Assembly (NCBI GenBank): GCA_000783305.1
Contig: JROE01000002.1
Coordinates: forward strand, 682,001 to 746,000
Direction of reading: 5' to 3'
Source: Sphingobacteriaceae bacterium DW12
GTDB lineage: Bacteria; Bacteroidota; Bacteroidia; Sphingobacteriales; Sphingobacteriaceae
Length of the DNA: 64,000 nt
The translations under genes and the position numbers were made by a program. Below the pieces are notes generated by a model that saw only the letters and a program-made list of their open reading frames with translations, had not been told where the DNA came from and made no database searches. Shown here one piece after another: positions 62,395 to 64,000 of the stretch (position 1 is the first letter of the stretch; each line of letters begins with the position of its first letter).

Positions 62395-62940
62395 TTAATC
62401 CAATCGTTGCACCATCAATTTTTTCACAGCATAATAAAGTACTCCTCCTATGCAACCGCCCAATACAATATATACCGGCGAGACATTACACCACCACATC
62501 AGCACCAATGCACCCACAGGTATCATCGCCGTCTTATAGGTCAGTTTATTAGCTTTTATAGCCGTATAGCAAGGGGCCACAATCAGCGCAATCACAGTAG
62601 GGCGTAGTGCCTTAAAAGCCTTCGCCACCCACACATTCTCTTGAAAACGATTGAAAAAAGAAGCTATTAACACAATAATCATGAACGGTGCAACAATTGT
62701 CCCCAATGCAGCGACTATCCCACCCTTTAATCCGTAGATTTTGTATCCCACAAGCGCTGCAATATTCGTCGCAAATACGCCTGGGAGCGATTCGGTAATA
62801 GCCAGCAGTTCGTAAAATTCGTCCTGGCTGAGCCAGCCTCGAGAAATAATCTCCTGTTCAATAAGGGGGATAACAGCATAACCACCGCCAATAGTAAATA
62901 CACCTATCTTTGTAAAAAGATAAAATAATTTAAAAAACAT
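62395..62940 (-). CDS. Chromate transporter family protein, half A
   Basis: 181 residues. Partner of the next gene: FTKIGVFTIGGGYAVIPLIEQE and ITESLPGVFATNIAALVGYKI. The two halves are oppositely arranged paralogues, as usual for paired short CHR proteins. Confidence 0.92.
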   Translation of the reverse strand: MFFKLFYLFTKIGVFTIGGGYAVIPLIEQEIISRGWLSQDEFYELLAITESLPGVFATNIAALVGYKIYGLKGGIVAALGTIVAPFMIIVLIASFFNRFQENVWVAKAFKALRPTVIALIVAPCYTAIKANKLTYKTAMIPVGALVLMWWCNVSPVYIVLGGCIGGVLYYAVKKLMVQRLD

Positions 62941-63052
62941 ATCAAATCATTAAATGCTTTTGGACAAAAAGCAGTAAAGAACCTAAGCCTTAAATATACC
63001 AAAAATATGCCTTCAAATCTAAGATAAAAGCAAATTTAACACCCCTATTTCA

Positions 63053-63631
63053 TCAATCCTTAGACTGTCTTTTCTCCAGATTATCTATCTTAACCGCCAG
63101 TCTCTTCAATAGATCGATTTGCATTTCCTGCGATTCGTACAATTCTTTGATCTGCTCCTCCAATAAAATATCCAGTTTCTGGTGTAAGCTTCTAATTTCC
63201 AATTCCGCTTTCAGATTCACCAAGTAATCATTCTCCCCCCTTTTACGATCCTTTTCCTCTTGTCGATTCTGGCTCATCATAATAATAGGTGCTTGAAACG
63301 CAGCGATACAAGAAAGCACAAGATTCATCAGTATAAAAGGAAACGGATCAAATTGATCGCCCTTTGGCGTCAACACATTAAAAGCAATCCAGGCCAACAA
63401 TATAACACTGAAGAGGATGATGAACTTCCAGCTCCCTCCAAATCGGGCCACTTTGTCCGATATCCGTTGACCCCGACTCAGCATCTCCTTTGGCGGATTG
63501 AGCAGATTATTCACGATCAGGGCCTCTTCCGCTATCGCTTTTTTCACAATATCGTGTAGTTTACGAATATGTGCATTGCTTTGCTCTAGCATCGCAATAT
63601 GTTCATCTTGGACAGGTATTTTCTTTTTCAT
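63053..63631 (-). CDS. DUF1003 family membrane protein
   Basis: 192 residues. The core ISDKVARFGGSWKFIILFSVILLAWIAFN, DPFPFILMNLVLSCIAAFQAPIIMMSQNRQEEKDR is the DUF1003 signature with two membrane helices. Flanking helices, including the C-terminal coiled coil (about 140-190), are soluble. Function unknown. Confidence 0.92.
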   Translation of the reverse strand: MKKKIPVQDEHIAMLEQSNAHIRKLHDIVKKAIAEEALIVNNLLNPPKEMLSRGQRISDKVARFGGSWKFIILFSVILLAWIAFNVLTPKGDQFDPFPFILMNLVLSCIAAFQAPIIMMSQNRQEEKDRKRGENDYLVNLKAELEIRSLHQKLDILLEEQIKELYESQEMQIDLLKRLAVKIDNLEKRQSKD

Positions 63632-63961
63632 AAGAGATAGGGTTTATTAACTACACAAGACATTATACACATCCCAATGTAAGCAAAATTCATTCCCGTT
63701 CAAAGTGACAAATAGGGCGATAGCTTACAGCGCGTCCGCGACTATATATAGACAAACCCCTTGTCATCTTCCATGCGTCCAACATATCCATCCCACCCAA
63801 AGAACAATCAACAACAAAAAAATAGCGAGACCGAATAATCTCGCTATTAAAACCGTGTTAACTCATACAGTAAGCCCATTTGGGATGCACTTACTATATA
63901 CTATATTAGAATATTCCTATACCAAAAGGTTTAATAAAAAATAGTTAGTCCACATCCGTTA
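63632..63961. other. Intergenic region at window end
   Basis: 330 bp without a supported gene. A leftward terminator is at 63821-63848. Confidence 0.45.
63821..63848 (-). terminator. Leftward terminator
   Basis: AATAGCGAGA / TCTCGCTATT with an 8-nt loop, T-rich on the minus strand. It implies a leftward gene to its right. Confidence 0.75.
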
Positions 63962-64000
63962 TTACGATTTGATGAATAACTTGGCAATATCCAATACCGC
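63962..64000 (-). CDS. Probable C-terminal end of a leftward gene (partial)
   Basis: The minus strand reads AVLDIAKLFIKS and a TAA stop, 113 bp before the terminator above. Two other frames are also open here, so the frame is a guess. No family can be assigned from 12 residues. Confidence 0.3.
   Translation of the reverse strand, partial: AVLDIAKLFIKS

Overview
The window looks like a chromosomal segment of a Bacteroidota bacterium close to Sphingobacterium or Pedobacter. Three things point there. The protein set includes DUF4836, DUF2480, GLPGLI/WG-type and PD40-OmpA proteins, a Tat-type Gfo/Idh/MocA protein and short PurC. Several promoters match the Bacteroidota pattern TTG-N19/20-TAnnTTTG. 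Most genes lack a clear Shine-Dalgarno, and several start at TTG or GTG. I saw no rRNA, tRNA, CRISPR array, insertion sequence or prophage. The family assignments come from reading motifs, not from a database search.

Layout. 1-6.4 kb: an orphan protein, purC, two L,D-transpeptidases of different families, then a SufR-like Fe-S regulator divergent from sodA-DUF2480-flavin reductase. 6.4-10.7 kb: a small-RNA candidate and three envelope proteins (a lipoprotein, DUF4836 and its probable divergent paralogue). 10.8-14.5 kb: a tight three-gene cluster of an N-formylglutamate amidohydrolase-like protein, a MATCAP-type DUF1704 metallopeptidase and an ATP-grasp ligase. This is the most intriguing system in the window. 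14.5-22.6 kb: a membrane-anchored LuxR regulator, an M16 protease, a TPR-PD40-OmpA protein and a WG-repeat protein. 22.6-28.2 kb: a sugar-oxidoreductase operon (two Gfo/Idh/MocA proteins plus a GMC enzyme) and a DUF819 transporter-like protein. 28.5-34 kb: rhlE, an ECF sigma factor with a membrane partner, a thioesterase, small membrane proteins, Hsp20 and folB.

33.7-44.7 kb: a DUF1080 protein, a DPP4-type peptidase, asnB, a Crp/Fnr regulator, an AraC-like gene remnant, three VOC proteins, a BCCT transporter and idi. 44.7-50.2 kb: an ECF sigma/anti-sigma pair, DUF389 and MscS membrane proteins, a second copy of the small-RNA candidate, and metA (Glu111, so probably acetyl-CoA dependent). 50.4-55.4 kb: a methyltransferase, DUF1304, an ASCH-wHTH protein, MaoC and hypothetical envelope proteins. 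55.5-61.8 kb: the imuA-imuB-dnaE2 mutagenesis cassette, divergent from an XRE-S24 (LexA/CI-like) regulator. Two direct repeats 23 bp apart lie between them. 61.8-64 kb: a paired short-chain chromate transporter, DUF1003 and the probable end of another gene.

The best leads are the DUF1704/ATP-grasp cluster (possible addition and removal of a terminal residue on a peptide or protein), the two-copy small RNA with a conserved 5' core, and the regulatory region of the imu cassette.
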